From assembly GCF_026745355.1 (NCBI RefSeq), contig NC_079210.1, forward strand, positions 34,448,442 through 34,512,441: a DNA stretch of 64,000 nt, in the 5' to 3' direction. Made by a program: the position numbers and the translations under genes. How positions within the stretch are numbered: position 1 is the first letter of the stretch; the number at the start of each line of letters is the position of its first letter. Below the pieces are notes generated by a model, which was not told the DNA's origin, did not search any database, and saw only the letters and a list, made by a program, of their open reading frames with translations. This stretch comes from Beta vulgaris subsp. vulgaris. Taxonomy: Eukaryota > Streptophyta > Magnoliopsida > Caryophyllales > Amaranthaceae. This document shows positions 1 through 12,248 of the stretch, in pieces.

Positions 1-1913
1 TTGTTTCATCAAAGTATTTTTCTTTCATAACGATTGCGATATTTTTCTTCTTTTTTCTGCTTTCCTCATTGTATTGTCTTTTCTGTGTGTGTAGAATGAT
101 GTTGGTATATCTTTCACCCTCTTCCCTCTGATTCTCCATCTCCCTCTTGGTTTTTGGGATTTGTGTAGAGAGTGAAAAAGGAACGCGTCACGTGCCTGAT
201 TATGATTGTGGAAATACAAGTTAGAGTGATATCCTACTTTTCCCTATCATTTGGCTGTCTTATAGGATTTTGGTATTTGGTTGAGTGACAGTTGATAGAA
301 AATGTTTTGTTTGGTCTTAGTGCCCAGGAAAGTTTATCTAAGAAAGGCTACTTAAGTAACTTTGTTTAGCATTTGGCACTTTACAACGATTGCAACCCAA
401 CCATGAACTTGCTGGTTATGGAGTCTGAGTATAAGCAACCTGATGCCTGGTCTACCCTTGTCTGCTGAATGGAGAGATTTCTGATTACTTGATCTTTTGT
501 TTTGAGGAATTTCTGAAGTAGCTCGCTCAAGTCAACTTATTTGTACTACTAGATGTTTAGATGATCTACATATGCGGGCAGATTTATCATATGGCGAGAA
601 TTGAAGATTAGGTGAGATGGCTGAGCAAGCATTGATTGTTGGATTTTTGATGCATGGAATAAATTTTGCATCAGTAGAAGAGGTCTAGATTTGATAGCAT
701 GTTTTAAATTTTTTGCTTGGTGATTGAGAGAGTGAAGTTAGTGAACACATTCCTTATGGTTCCACTTGCAGTATAGTTGTGCAATCAGCAATATGAATAC
801 TACTCCCTCCGTCTTTTATTAGTTTACCTGTTTGCTTTCTGATGGTCTTGAAGACACTTTTGACTATTAATATCTTTAATATTGTATTAATATAAATTAT
901 ATAAAGTTGGTATCATAAATGTACACATTGAAACAAGTCCAGCTAGATCTCAATTCTCACATGATGATGTCTAATCTTTAATGTTAAATATGAGTGAAAT
1001 AATATATTTAAGTTAATGAACTTTGACATTGAAAAAGTAAATGAGTAAACTAATAAAAGATGGAGGGATAGTAGTTAGCAAATGTTATTGAATCATGTTG
1101 AATATTTTTTTTTTTAAAATTTATTTCTTTTATATTGTCTCAAGTGTGGTCTGTTTCTCCATAGAGGCCTATCTTTGTGTATGGTTGAGTTGTATATCCT
1201 TTGTTTCAATAAAGCATGCTGAATTCGCTGGCTCTTAATATATGAATTTAGTGAGTTCTTTCTATATTGTTTTCTGTATCTTTGTGTTGGTCTCACATGT
1301 TTGTCTAGGGCTGCAACATGAATTGAAAATCTAAGTCTTTGCATGGTATGTGTCTTGATTTTTTTTGTGAGAGTCAAGCATGTTAAGTGATTGGGCATTA
1401 TGGCCGTGTTTTTTGCACCTAAAAAAAGGTTTAGGATAGAAAAGTTCAGATCATGAGTCATGACGACCATGTTCAATTAACAACTACAATAAGTTATGAT
1501 TTCATGAAAGTCAAATCAGTGGATTTTTGGATTTATTGTTAAAAGTGAGTAGTGTGAGATCCTATGTGGCCTGCTAGTTGCAGATCCTTTTGTATTTGAT
1601 TGATGTGCTATCACTTGTGATATCCATGAGCAAATGGTTGCCAGCCAATAGCGCTCCTCATATGTGGAATAGCATTTTGATGATGCTTGTGCATTCAGTG
1701 ACTTAGGTCATGAAGATTGTCACGATAACTATCTCACATAAACAATGATTCAAGCACCTATTGGCATTCCTATGCTGTAAATTTGAAAATAAAATAAAAT
1801 TGGAAGTTTGGAACATAGTAATGTGAAGTGGCAGAGTGTTTACTATATAATGAATGGGTTGAAATGATAATATTATTGTGAAAGTACAAATTATGGTCGT
1901 ATTGTTGTGGCAG
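1..1913 (+). other. intron sequence of the PP5 gene, no exon recognised
   Basis: No reading frame resembling the PP5 TPR repeats or the linker before the catalytic domain is found here on the + strand. The short open frames on the - strand are low-complexity shadows. The stretch is T-rich and intron-like. The TPR-encoding exons are therefore presumed to lie left of the window. Apart from the MITE, nothing recognisable is seen. Confidence 0.5.
801..1070. mobile_element. Stowaway-like MITE in PP5 intron
   Basis: Terminal inverted repeats are visible: the left end reads CTCCCTCCGTCTTTTATTAG and the right end is its near-perfect reverse complement (CTAATAAAAGATGGAGGGA). Both ends are bordered by TA. 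CTCCCTCCGT with a TA target duplication is the classic Stowaway (Tc1/mariner-type) signature. The interior is AT-rich and non-coding. It lies in intron sequence upstream of the PP5 membrane exon. Confidence 0.8.
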
Positions 1914-2069
1914 TGGCAAGAATGACCAGCAGTTCAATTTTGGTGACTGCTGCTGCAGCAGTGGTTCTGGCTGCTGCATTGATGGCTGCAAATTTAATAT
2001 CAATTGGAGCTGTGTTAGCAATTATCGCTTTGGCAGCATCTATCATGGTCATTGTTTTCCCTTTGGCAC
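1914..2069 (+). CDS. PP5: PP5 alternative exon encoding transmembrane segments
   Basis: A cag acceptor ends at 1913 and a GTACGG donor starts at 2070, giving a 156-nt exon (52 codons' worth). It encodes a very hydrophobic Ala/Val/Ile/Leu stretch, enough for about two membrane passes. Plant PP5 genes are known to carry such a cassette exon between the TPR linker and the catalytic domain. Inclusion gives an ER/nuclear-envelope isoform and skipping gives a soluble one. The phase fits: one nucleotide is left over at each side, so inclusion or skipping both keep the downstream EPQYSG frame. The frame stays open past the donor to a TGA at 2174-2176 and encodes another hydrophobic segment. Reading through would end the protein there, so an alternative donor or a retained-intron form cannot be excluded. 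The exact right border is inferred. Confidence 0.6.
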
Positions 2070-4001
2070 GTACGGAATCATTATTTGGACATCTGCTCTT
2101 AGCAGTTTGTTTATCTTTATTTTATATTTATTCCATTGAGGTTCTGTATGCAATCTGCTCTAGACTTCTTGGGTGATAATCTCTAGGAAGTTGGAAGCAA
2201 AAGACTTTGAGGACTTTATGTTTAGTGCTGCTGTCATGCTAAGCTTTTGGTGGAACAAGTAATTATTTGGTTCACTGCATATCATTTTATTCCTCAAAAT
2301 GGAACTTTACCTAGTTGGATATCAGCTTCATGTAGGCTCTAACAGAGTTTGTTTGAGCTTGCTGGGTACTAATGCAGCCATTTCCTTAAACGGCTTGAAA
2401 GAGTTCTTTCTAACTCCCTGTTGGGTACCATTTCTTCTATTCCCTGCCTGGATATCCTCTGATTCTCCAGAGCTTGTGTCTTCAATAGTTCTAATTAGAA
2501 AACTCATGTTTTTTAAGAAGTGTTGGTTTCAGAGACTGAAATATTAACACACCTTGTTATTTGTTTCTCAATTTCTCTTGGTGGGTTTGGTATTTTCAAA
2601 AGAATAATATTAAATCTCATCCATTTTAACACCTAAAATATGACATGATTAAATCAATAAAAGCACAAATAATATTTTCTAAATAAAAAAAAGTCATAAA
2701 TACCCAATATGCAACTCTTCTGAGTCAAATCTTATTATGTATTAACTACCACTATGTCTTCATGTGCTTTCTGTAAGAAAGTTCTTAGCTGAATAGTATT
2801 ATATGGAATATGCGAATTGCTTTGTCTTGACATTCATCAATATTTTTTTTATTGAGATATGCTAATAATTAAGATGAACTGCAGTGCGTGTGGTCTATCT
2901 TTGCTAATTTGAGTCCTCAGGGTAGAAGATTGATGCCATTGACCTGGTCTAAAATAGTGGAAAGAAATGAGTTTAATTTGCATACGTATCTACCTACAAC
3001 TTAGATGATGAACAACTGATGATTCATCCAAGGAATTAGATGTCATCCCTAGTAGGGTATGTGGTATAATTGTTGTTTGTCAGATAGCTTAGCTGGAGGA
3101 GGATGGTGATTACAAGTAGCCTGATGTGCGTTTATTTTGTCTATTGTTTTTGATGAAGACTGTTATATGAGATTAATATAATTCTTTCCTTCAGATATTA
3201 TGTTCTAATTGATTGTTCTTTGACAATGGTCATCTTGTATCGTCTGCACACCTCAGGAAAATGTTGACAGGTGAAATCATTAGAGATGCTTTACTTTTGT
3301 ACACAGTTCCTGTAGAACATTGACTACATTGCTGATTGCTATGTGTTCGAATATTCTAGTTTCTGTATGGCAATTTAATTTTGTGTACTTGGGAGACTTT
3401 GGCATTTGGTGTTTATGCATTTCCTCTTCTGACATGTAAACATGTTATTTTGGGCACTGTGATATATATGTTCACTATAAGTTGAGCTTTATAAGGAGAT
3501 ATTTTCTGCGACCAATGAGACGAATATGGCCTACTTTTTCTTTTTTTTTGAGTAATATATACCGAATTTCCAACTTTTGGTCTGCTTATAAAATTTTCTT
3601 TTTCATTCTTGTAGTAGTGTATGGTCCCTTTAATAACATCCTGAATATCTGATATGAGAGTCGCCAGTGGTCACTGTGAGATGTATTTCCTCTTTAGGTT
3701 AGCAGTGCCTTTGCTATTATTGTTCATCTTTTTCTTTTATTTTATGTCCAGGAAGCCTTTCCATCTTCCGAATGATTTCATATTTATGTACCGATGACGT
3801 GTGTATGTGAACTTTACTTAATGGGCCCTTTTGTTCGTCAATGACCTGCATTTAGTATGTATTGTCATTGTTTTAATTAGTTGAAAGCAGATTATAAACC
3901 CAAAAAAACTTTGCATTATGCTTATCTTTTGAACATTGAGAGGAGATAATTCCATTAGATACCAAAAAAAGGATATGATTTCATATTTTTGACTGTCACA
4001 G

Positions 4002-7000
4002 AGGTTGAACCACAATATTCTGGGGCTAGGATTGAGGGAGATACAGTTACACTGGATTTTGTCAAGAAAATGATAGAGGATTTCAAAACTCAGAAATGTT
4101 TGCATAAGAGGTATGTTAAAGGTGCTAATGTTGTAGCCCTAAAGAGTCTTTCTACATTGTCTTTTAATGTTCTTATTCGAGAATTATTGTATTAGTATAT
4201 GATATTGATATGTAGAAATTAACAGTATACACATTCTGGTTTCTTGATTATTATAAATCTGAAATTCTTCTAATGAATTTGTTTCTTGTGCTTTAGATAT
4301 GCATTCCAGATAGTCTTGCAAACAAGGGAATTGCTGCGTGCCTTGCCTTCTCTTGTTGATATAACTGTCCCAGATAACAAGCATTTTACTGTATGTGGTG
4401 ATGTACATGGTCAGGTAATTTAGATTCTCTGACATCTCTCTTTATATATATATCTTATAGATTTTTAGTGGTGAAGGCTCCATTATTAGACCATTACTCT
4501 TTTGGAGGATCCATATCCTCCATTGTCATCTCTGGATACTGGATATCAAGCTCTTTTCATAAATAAATGTGTTAGGAGCCGTTTGGTTCATTTTGTTGGA
4601 ATGGAATGGTATGAAAATCCATTCCATAGAGGTATGGGGTCATAACCCCATACCAATGTGAAATTGTTTGGTTCAATGCAAGTATGGATTCTTTATTCAG
4701 TTAAAGTGTTTGGTTCATGATTGGAATGGATATTATATTGATTATAAGCAGTAGATACTTAAATGAGAAAAAATGAATATTAGGAAAAAAAAAAAAAAAA
4801 AAACGAGTAATAATATTGATTTTCCCCTTTCAAAAACAATATTGATTTTAAAAGCAAACAAAATAATTATTAAAAAATAAAAAATATATTAAAATGACAA
4901 GGGGAAATTAAAAAAACAAAAAAAAAAAGACAAAGAGAAGACGAACAGACTCAAGCCTACGAAGAATGTGACGAGATAACGACGAAGAAGCAAGATCTCC
5001 AAATTTTTTGACAAGCAATTACGGAGTATACATAACATCAAACTAACCAAAATTTATCAGATTTGAATAGTAAACTTATCTGCTTTACATTCATATATAG
5101 ATTTGCTACGTTTTTTTTTTTACTTAAGAAAAAAAAAAATCAAAAGTTGCCTTTGCCGGAGAACTGGGTTACTGCCGGTGGCTTTTGGTCGGAGTCAGAT
5201 GAAGAAGATGGCCGGTCATTGGCTGTTTGTGGACGAGATCAGTTGTTAAAGATGATGCTTGTATCTCTCAAATTTCTTCTCTCTCTAATTTGATAATTAG
5301 GGTTTGAATCTAATCTGGAATGGAGTTTGAATCTTTAGGGGGGAGGTGGGTATGAGATTCCATGGGTTTTGGATGGAGTTAGAACCCCTTAGGTATGAGA
5401 TTCTTGGGGTAAAAATTCTAACCAAACATTGGAATGGTATCACATCCATTCCATACCACTCTAAAAGCACCAACCAAACAGCCCCTAAGTTTAGGATTTG
5501 GATGGCTAAGATATACAGGTCCCTCTTTTCCTTTCACTTTCTCCCTCACCTGTTTGCAGTCTTTTCTGTGACTAGCGACTCCACTAAACTCTCTCTTGTT
5601 CATGGTTTGTTGCCATCTTTATGCCTAACCAATAGAATTGATTGTAGGTCTTCTTCCTCCTTATACCTGCTAGTGTTGTTTTCACAAAAATATTACCTTT
5701 GCAATCTTCCTTCCTCCCCTTAAATCCGTTATGTCTTCTGCGGCGTTTGTTCCTTTTTTTGCATTGCCATCGAGCAGCACATATTCCATTGACTAAGAAG
5801 AATATGCTCTGGAAGACCATGAGCACCCTCTAAGAACACGTCTTCCTAAATACATCTTTATCAACTACACGCATATCCAAATTCCTCAAGAAGAATTATC
5901 CAAATCAAAACAACAAAGCTAGCAAAGGTTAAATTATCAGAACATACAACATATGCTTAGCTTTCAGAAGTTGTTGGTTTGGAACATTTGGGTAGGACCC
6001 TTTTATCTGAGACATCTAATTGCGGTTTCTGCGATCACAATTATTCTTTTCAATAAATGTATATGGTGCAAGCTCTGAAACCGTGTATATTTCCAAAGAG
6101 GTCTTTCAATTAAAATTGGGGCTTTTGAGCTGATAAAATTGTGAATTCTCCTGGAAACTGCTAATTTAAGTGTCATTCTTGTAACACTGGAGCTCAATAT
6201 GGGGGAGGTGGGAATTTTGTGAGCAAAAAAATAGAGAAAGAGGTTGAGTTTTCGACGACAACAGAGAAATAAGTTTGTTTCAAAATGGGTAACAGTAAGA
6301 TGAAATATAGCTGTTTATTTTGGGACCAGCCAGGTCTTTGTCATGCAAGAAGTTGGAAGATCCTGTCATTTTGGGAAATGGAGAGGAATTAGCTTTGCTT
6401 AGGTTTCGTAGTATGGGTGTTAATGGCCTGAAGATTTATGTCTTATTTACATATTCTGTTGGCAGCTATTGTGGTGCAGAACCACTAGCAGGAATCCTAT
6501 CAAGGTAATAATGTATTGAGGTTATTAGAAATTGTGTCTGTCTCCATTAGAACATAGCTAGTTCATCTATTGAGGTTATTAGAAATTGTGTCTGACTCTG
6601 TCTCCATTATGACATAGCCAGTTCCTCTATTTAGGAGTATATACACTACATTTTCTGGTCCCGTCGTTAAAACTTGAGGGTTGAGACATAATTTGTTTTT
6701 TCAGGCCCTAGACTGGGGAAGTTGCCAAGATGGCTATGGGACCTTATTACGAGTTTAAACATAACTGCCTTACCATAATTTAGGGGGCTTAGGGGTGCTC
6801 TTCCGTAAGGCTACTTAAATTGTGGAAGTTTTTTATTTAAAAAAAGCCGTGTTGCCAGAAATTTGGTGCTTCTTGGAATCTGGGTGCATATTTGGGCTTA
6901 CATTTGCTGCTGTGAGCTGGCCAATCTTTAAATTGATCTCGAAAGGAGGTGGCTGAATGCTATTCTTCCCTTGCTTGTTTGGACTCGGAGGCTTTAATGA

Positions 7001-10000
7001 TTCTCATCATCAGAGGACAGATATTAATAGCCACCAACTTACTCTTACCTTTGTCTTTTACAAGCACAAGAGACTTAGAACTGGCACCACCTGCATACCT
7101 TGGTTATTACAGACACTATCTTGAATGATAATGCTCATAGTTTTTTTTTTTCTCAGGAACAACTGGAGTAAAAGCAGCAGAAACATTGTTTCTCTTAGAT
7201 ACATCAGTCCTTCCAGGAGAAGAAATAGGGTTTTTCTTACAAACACACTTGGACTTTACTTAAACCACATTAAATGGCTCCGCAATGGATTCAATATTAG
7301 CTTGTCCAGCAGCTCCTGAAAGATTCCGAAACAAACTTATATCTATTCATGGTTTTTCAACAGCCTAACCTTGACTTTCTTATTTAGTTGAGTTAAGGAG
7401 AGGGCAGTTATCAGTCACATGATCCTCAGAATTACAAAAAGAGCAACCAATTAAATTTTTTTTATAATGCCAAAAAACATTGCCATGCACAAAATTACCA
7501 ATTCGTGAAACTTCAGCAAATTCAAGCAAAGGGGTCTTGCATAGACCTTTGGTAGCACAAACATTTGGTTAATGCGGATTAAGGCTCCAATACCATTAGC
7601 AGACAAAGCAAGCAATAGAATCAAAGTTTAATAGCTTAGTGCGAAGCCTAGGGATTTGACCGATAAGTCAACCCACCTTATTTCTTCCAAATAAGGATCA
7701 AAGAGGGTCTCCAGGGGTAGATAACCAAGATATCATCAGCTTGCACATGCCAAGGTCTTTCCCCCCAAATCACCGGGAGTAGCAAATAAGAATCCAATCG
7801 TTACCCATTTCCAAATACTTAACATCTCCCTTAGCAAACTTCCAATCAGCTTTAGTGTGAGAGATAATAGTGTGTAAATCAAGATGTGAGCATAAGCAAG
7901 ATCACAGGAATTAGCAGTTATTAGATCTTTAGATTGTACCAAGTGATTGAATGATATACCTGGGCTTGTAAAATTTAAGTTTTTTTTTTTTTTAATCAAA
8001 TCTAATATGGTGTTTGTTTTTCCTTGTATATTCCACTGAATGAACTACTTTTTATGTTTTTGTTGCAGTTTTACGATCTTCTACATATATTTGAGCTCAA
8101 TGGGCTTCCTTCGGAAGACAATCCATATTTGTTTAATGGTGACTTTGTGGATAGAGGCTCTTTCTCCTTAGAGGTCATTCTAACGCTTTTTGCGTTTAAG
8201 TGCATGTGCCCATCTGGTAAATCCTCATCAATCTCTTATTTTCTTTGTTTTCTTCTTTTGTGATAAGTGCCTTCTACTGTTATTTTGTATCTATTGTTAG
8301 AATTGCTTGTCATGGGTTGAGTTCCTAACTAATACCGCTATAATGCTAGCAGTAAAGCTGGCCTCAAAAGGTCTTTTAGAAGTTATACTCTCTGAGACAT
8401 CTTTTTTTATTCTGTCTTAACTCCAATGCTTGCAACTATTTCAGAGATTAATGATGCTCCAACTAATTCTGCATTTGACATGCTTGTTTTTCGACATGCC
8501 AGCTATGTATCTAGCTAGAGGGAATCACGAGAGCAGAAGCATGAATAAGATATATGGGTTTGAGGGGGAAGTCAGGTCCAAGTTGAGTGAAACTTTTGTT
8601 GAGCTCTTTGCAGAAGTCTTCTGCTGTTTACCGTTGGCTCATGTCATAAATAAGAAGAAATTTGTAGTTCATGGTGGCCTTTTCAGCGTAGACGGAGTAA
8701 AGCTTTCTGACATTAAAGCAATTGATCGATTTTGCGAACCTCCTGAAGAAGGTAATTTTCTTGGGTACTTTTTCGTGAATGTGATTTATTTTTCCGTGCT
8801 TATTCTAGTTGCTTTTTCTTATTGAAATATAGAGGGTGACTGTTACCATATACAGTAGTATATATTACTAAATTAATATGGACTCATGATAATGATATTT
8901 TCTTGAGATGCTACCCTTACTTGAGTCCAATTTTATAAAAAATAATGTACCCTAGTGTGCTTCTCCTGGGCTGTCTTATCCGTGTGATTGCTGTTGATAT
9001 GGGAGGAAAGCAGGATTTATCCATTTTCAGATGACCAATATCCTCATTCGATGAACTGTTCAAGCAAATTATTCTGATATCATTTTATGTTCATATATAC
9101 TTGTCCTTTTCTCCAGTGAATTTATTTCTCTTCTCAACTTCTTGTGCGATCTTCAAATATATTTGCTGTAAGAGACTAAACTCTTTCTAAGTGGTTCCCT
9201 GGGTCGTGGGCCTCGTGGCCTTGTGGGAAATGCAATTCGTGTAGAGGAATACTATTTTCTGGTTTGTTGAAATGTTGAAGGCTTGTCAGCAGACTGTTTA
9301 GTTTTAGCTCATAGGTCTTAGATTTTATTGTCTATACTTCATAATTCATATTCTTCTCCCCCTTCAAATTGAGTTTGTCCTTTCGAAATAGAACTTCGGA
9401 AATGGCCTTGAATCTGGATGTTCCATCCGTCTCCAAAAGGAGAAATGGTTCCCTACTAAGATTGCCAAATTCTTATAAAGGTTGAAAGCCGGGGTTCAAT
9501 TGTGATTTGTGAAGTCTACTTGTCATGGAATTCATGTGGATGAGCTTGTTCTTCTTTGACAGGATTGATGTGTGAAGTATTGTGGAGTGATCCACAGCCA
9601 AGCCTAGGGAGGGGTCCCAGTAAGCGTGGTGTTGGCCTTGCATTTGGTCCTGATGTCACCAAGAGGTTTCTGCAGGACAACGATTTAGGTAGACTTTTGA
9701 TATAAATTATTAATTTTATGTAGATAGTGGAGATGATGTGTTATATCAATATTTGTGCCTTTTTTCAGATTTAGTTGTACGATCTCATGAAGTGAAAGAT
9801 GAAGGGTATGAAATCGAGCATGATGGTAAACTAATTACCGTCTTTTCTGCGCCTAATTATTGTGATCAGGTAACTTGCTCATCTTTCATTTTTTACATGA
9901 AGTCATTCAAAAAAAGTATAATCCAATGAAATAGTTGTTTTTGCTTCAAATTTGATGTATATAAAGCATGGTAGCAGTTATCAGTTGATCTCTCTCCATC

Positions 10001-10504
10001 CTTCCAACGTATTTTGTTTCAAACAGTTCTTATTATTGTACATGGCAATGAAAGTTCTCGTCAGAAAGATGTTCAGAGTTTACTTTTGTGCTTTGAAACT
10101 TGGATAATTACAAAATAGTTACGTTCTAAAAATACTGAGGTGTATTGCCCAGAAAAAAAAACAAAATACCGTGGTGCGTCCTGTATTTATAAGTTCAATG
10201 TCCAGTTTTGCTGAAGTTTGGGCCATTTAATGAATCCGAGTGACCAAACTTAACCTTTGCAGATGGGGAATAAGGGTGCTTTGATTCGTTTTGAGGCCCC
10301 GGAGTTGAAACCTAACATTGTCACGTTCTCTGCTGTGGTTAGTAGTTTTTTGCTCTCACTCACTATCTTGTTTTTTGTTCATCACCTACGTATTCCTTTG
10401 CCTGCACTTTTAGTTGAATATGTTTTGGTTTGATGTTATGGCAGTCTCATCCTGATGTTAAACCAATGGCATATGCCAACAACTTCCTTAGAATGTTTTC
10501 GTGA
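4002..10504 (+). CDS. PP5: serine/threonine protein phosphatase 5, catalytic domain exons (5' exons outside window)
   Basis: Eight exons with GT-AG borders: 4002-4110, 4297-4414, 8069-8216, 8503-8751, 9563-9688, 9769-9869, 10263-10337 and 10445-10504 (TGA 10502-10504). They join in frame to about 328 residues, the full PPP-family domain. The signature motifs appear in order: [35 protein letters not shown] and SAPNYCDQ. These supply the two-metal site (Asp, His, Asp, Asn, His, His) and the catalytic His. [11 protein letters not shown] at the start and the C-terminal [14 protein letters not shown] mark it as PP5 rather than PP1/PP2A. PP5 is a TPR-controlled phosphatase that works with Hsp90 and, in plants, phytochrome and heat-stress signalling. 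The TPR exons are not in the window. The third intron (4415-8068) is long and full of repeat debris. No damaging mutation is seen, so the gene looks functional. Confidence 0.95.
4572..5488. mobile_element. non-autonomous DNA transposon (MITE-like) in PP5 intron
   Basis: The left end TTAGGAGCCGTTTGGTT and the right end AACCAAACAGCCCCTAA form imperfect terminal inverted repeats. The subterminal regions also pair (ATTCCATACC/GGTATGGAAT-like words at both ends). There is no transposase; the interior has A-runs and low-complexity sequence. GG.GC.GTTTGGTT termini are common in plant hAT- and PIF-type MITEs. I could not find a clean target duplication, so the superfamily is open. Confidence 0.65.
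6514..6630. repeat. two-unit tandem duplication (54-60 bp) in PP5 intron
   Basis: The block starting TATTGAGGTTATTAGAAATT at 6514 recurs at 6568. Both copies run on into TCTCCATTA.(A/G)ACATAGC. The second copy has a 6-nt ACTCTG expansion. It is intronic and non-coding. Confidence 0.75.
7390..7999 (-). pseudogene. antisense LINE ORF1 relic with zinc knuckle
   Basis: On the - strand, the frame around 7404-7445 encodes [14 protein letters not shown], a CX2CX4HX4C zinc knuckle. It is preceded by [24 protein letters not shown] sequence as found in the DUF4283/zinc-knuckle ORF1 of plant non-LTR retrotransposons. The upstream part (to about 7999) is open in another frame and interrupted by stops. 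Several frameshifts show it is dead. It lies in the PP5 intron opposite to the gene and is the same protein type as the large LINE at 24.4-55 kb, though clearly a separate and older copy. Confidence 0.55.
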
Positions 10505-11128
10505 TTCAATGATGCGGCCAATTCAACTTGAATCAAGTATCGTGTAGAATTTTTGAGCAAGGAGGATTGAGAAGCTTGAATCAGTTACCTTTTTTCTGGG
10601 TTATACTCCTTTTTCTTCAACGTTTCTGGTTCTGGAGCACTCACCTAATACGCTCCTGGCAAGAAGTGATCAGTGCTTCATGAAACATAGTGCCATGTAA
10701 AATATGTGGCTCCTTTTTCTTTTCTTATAATTCATTTGCTGTTTTGTATCTTTCCATATTGTTTATTGTTTCTCAACAGCTAAAGATACAAAATAGTTTC
10801 AAGGCAAAAAATGATTTCCTGTATTCCTCTTCTTGGATTTGCATTGAAATTTTTTTATTGTGCAGCCAATTATATCCTTTTGCTATATTGTGAAATGAGA
10901 TTACTGTTGTCAAAAATCGACCTCGATCTCAACCTGATCCGAAGATTGGGTTTTGACAGAAAAACACGACTGGATCGTGATATTATTTGGACCTGAATTC
11001 CTCTATTATTTTCTTGGCCAAGACTGATTAGAGTTGTTTTTCCTAGGTTAATTTAAGTGCTCTGCGTACAGGCCAGGCCATCTTTTAGAAGGTAGAATTG
11101 TTTTTTATCCTTTGCAAATGTCACTTAC
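10505..11128 (+). other. 3' UTR and downstream flank of PP5
   Basis: The T-rich, non-coding stretch after the PP5 stop is consistent with a 3' UTR followed by intergenic sequence. No clear AATAAA or second gene is recognised. The short frame at 10690-10893 is a T-rich shadow. Confidence 0.45.
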
Positions 11129-11230
11129 AATTATAACTTTGATATAATTTCTATGATTTGTAGTTGGAGACAGTGATAATTATACTTTTGATATAATTGC
11201 TATCGGTTGTAGACTGTAGTTAGAGACAGT
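11129..11230. repeat. degenerate tandem duplication of about 50 bp
   Basis: Two adjoining copies share AATTATA.CTTTGATATAATT, TGTAGT and GAGACAGTG in the same order, with small insertions in the second. It lies between PP5 and the kinase cluster. Confidence 0.55.
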
Positions 11231-11407
11231 GAGTGAAGTTGCCTGAGGTTGGAATGTTGGATGATATATTAACTTGATAAAGGTGATTGCAGCTACACTA
11301 GCAGAGTGTACAATCATTAAGGTTCATCGAACACTATTTCATTACCAAGATTTTATGAAAGGCAACGCCTCTTGATTTATAACTAAAAACTCAAATGCAC
11401 AACTGAG

Positions 11408-11690
11408 CTACAAACATATTAAAGTTGAATTCGGGCTGTTAAAATGCAAATCCTTAAATTTGCCTCGATGGGGAAAATTGTCAGGAAGATCCACCACATA
11501 TCCCAATGAAGGCGGCATGGTTTCCTCAATAGTAGCAAGCTTATGCTTCAGCTCTACCGGTTTATCTTCAGAATCAGGCTTCAGCTTCTATATCCGACAA
11601 CGCCAGATGATGCATCAGAGGCAGGCTTAACTTCATCCTCAATCTGCTCATCTTCTACAACATTTGATTGCTCTTGTGTTCATAGTTCTG
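11408..11690 (-). pseudogene. C-terminal fragment of an unidentified gene
   Basis: Read on the - strand, a clean frame of nearly 60 codons ends at a TAG (11408-11410). It contains KLATIEETMPPSLGYVVDLP and then FPHRGKFKDLHFNSP. It is preceded by TATAG, a possible splice acceptor. Further upstream, another frame encodes EDEQIEDEVKPASDASSG. Codon use and amino-acid composition look like real protein rather than noise, but I do not recognise the family. It may be the last exon(s) of a captured or truncated gene; no further exon is identified. Confidence 0.35.
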
Positions 11691-11831
11691 CAGAGTTCTA
11701 AGAAATTTTTTCATATGATTGCTATTTATTATATTCATAATCCCTACAGTAAGCAACAAGACTTCCATGAACGGTAGTATTTCCTCCACTAGTGTGTTAG
11801 CTCTACATTAGCTTGTACAACATTTAGAATA

Positions 11832-12106
11832 AACTAGTTATTGGGCCCGGGCTATGCCCCAGGTAAGAAAAAATTTCATTTATTAATATAATATTTTATG
11901 ATAATAACACTATATACAACCTAGCCTAGTGGTTAAAATTTTAGTATATGTACTTGAGGTCTCGGCATCAAACTCTATACTATGCAATTTCTTAATTTTT
12001 TTTTATTGTACATGGATTACATGAACTAAAACTCCCTAGGGAGAGCGCCACGTGGCACAGTTTCTTGTTTTCGCACGCCTTTTAATATATTTGTATAGAT
12101 ATACAT
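11832..12106 (+). mobile_element. SINE-like, tRNA-derived element within a repeat
   Basis: TAGCCTAGTGG at 11922-11932 fits a pol III A box (TRGCNNAGYNGG). GGCATCAAACTC at 11964-11975 resembles a B box (GGTTCAANTCC) at SINE-like spacing. A T-rich tract follows. The flanks (ATTGGGCCCGGGCTATGCCCC on the left, a CGCACGCC...TATAGATA end on the right) look like a second dispersed repeat around it. Borders are approximate. Confidence 0.3.
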
Positions 12107-12248
12107 TTGACACAAATGCAGCTGATATTTCACCTGATAATGAATGCTCTTATGTATAAATGAATACAGAAACCCAATATTTTGCAAGTTTGTCTATAGT
12201 ATGGAAAACAAAAAAGACAAGAAGTACATGGCTCAAGATAGTTATCAT

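Noticed and set aside
25..219. 64-residue - strand open frame at the left edge
   Set aside because: Low-complexity reading of a T-rich intron, no recognisable domain, opposite to the PP5 gene.
2299..2547. 82-residue + strand frame between the PP5 membrane exon and the first catalytic exon
   Set aside because: No resemblance to PP5 linker or any family known to me; lies in intron sequence without good splice borders.
5063..5723. Open frames around 5063-5723 on both strands
   Set aside because: They overlap the MITE-like element and its flank and have no conserved features.
11922..11975. Genuine tRNA gene
   Set aside because: A- and B-box-like words are present but no cloverleaf stems could be paired; a SINE head is more likely.
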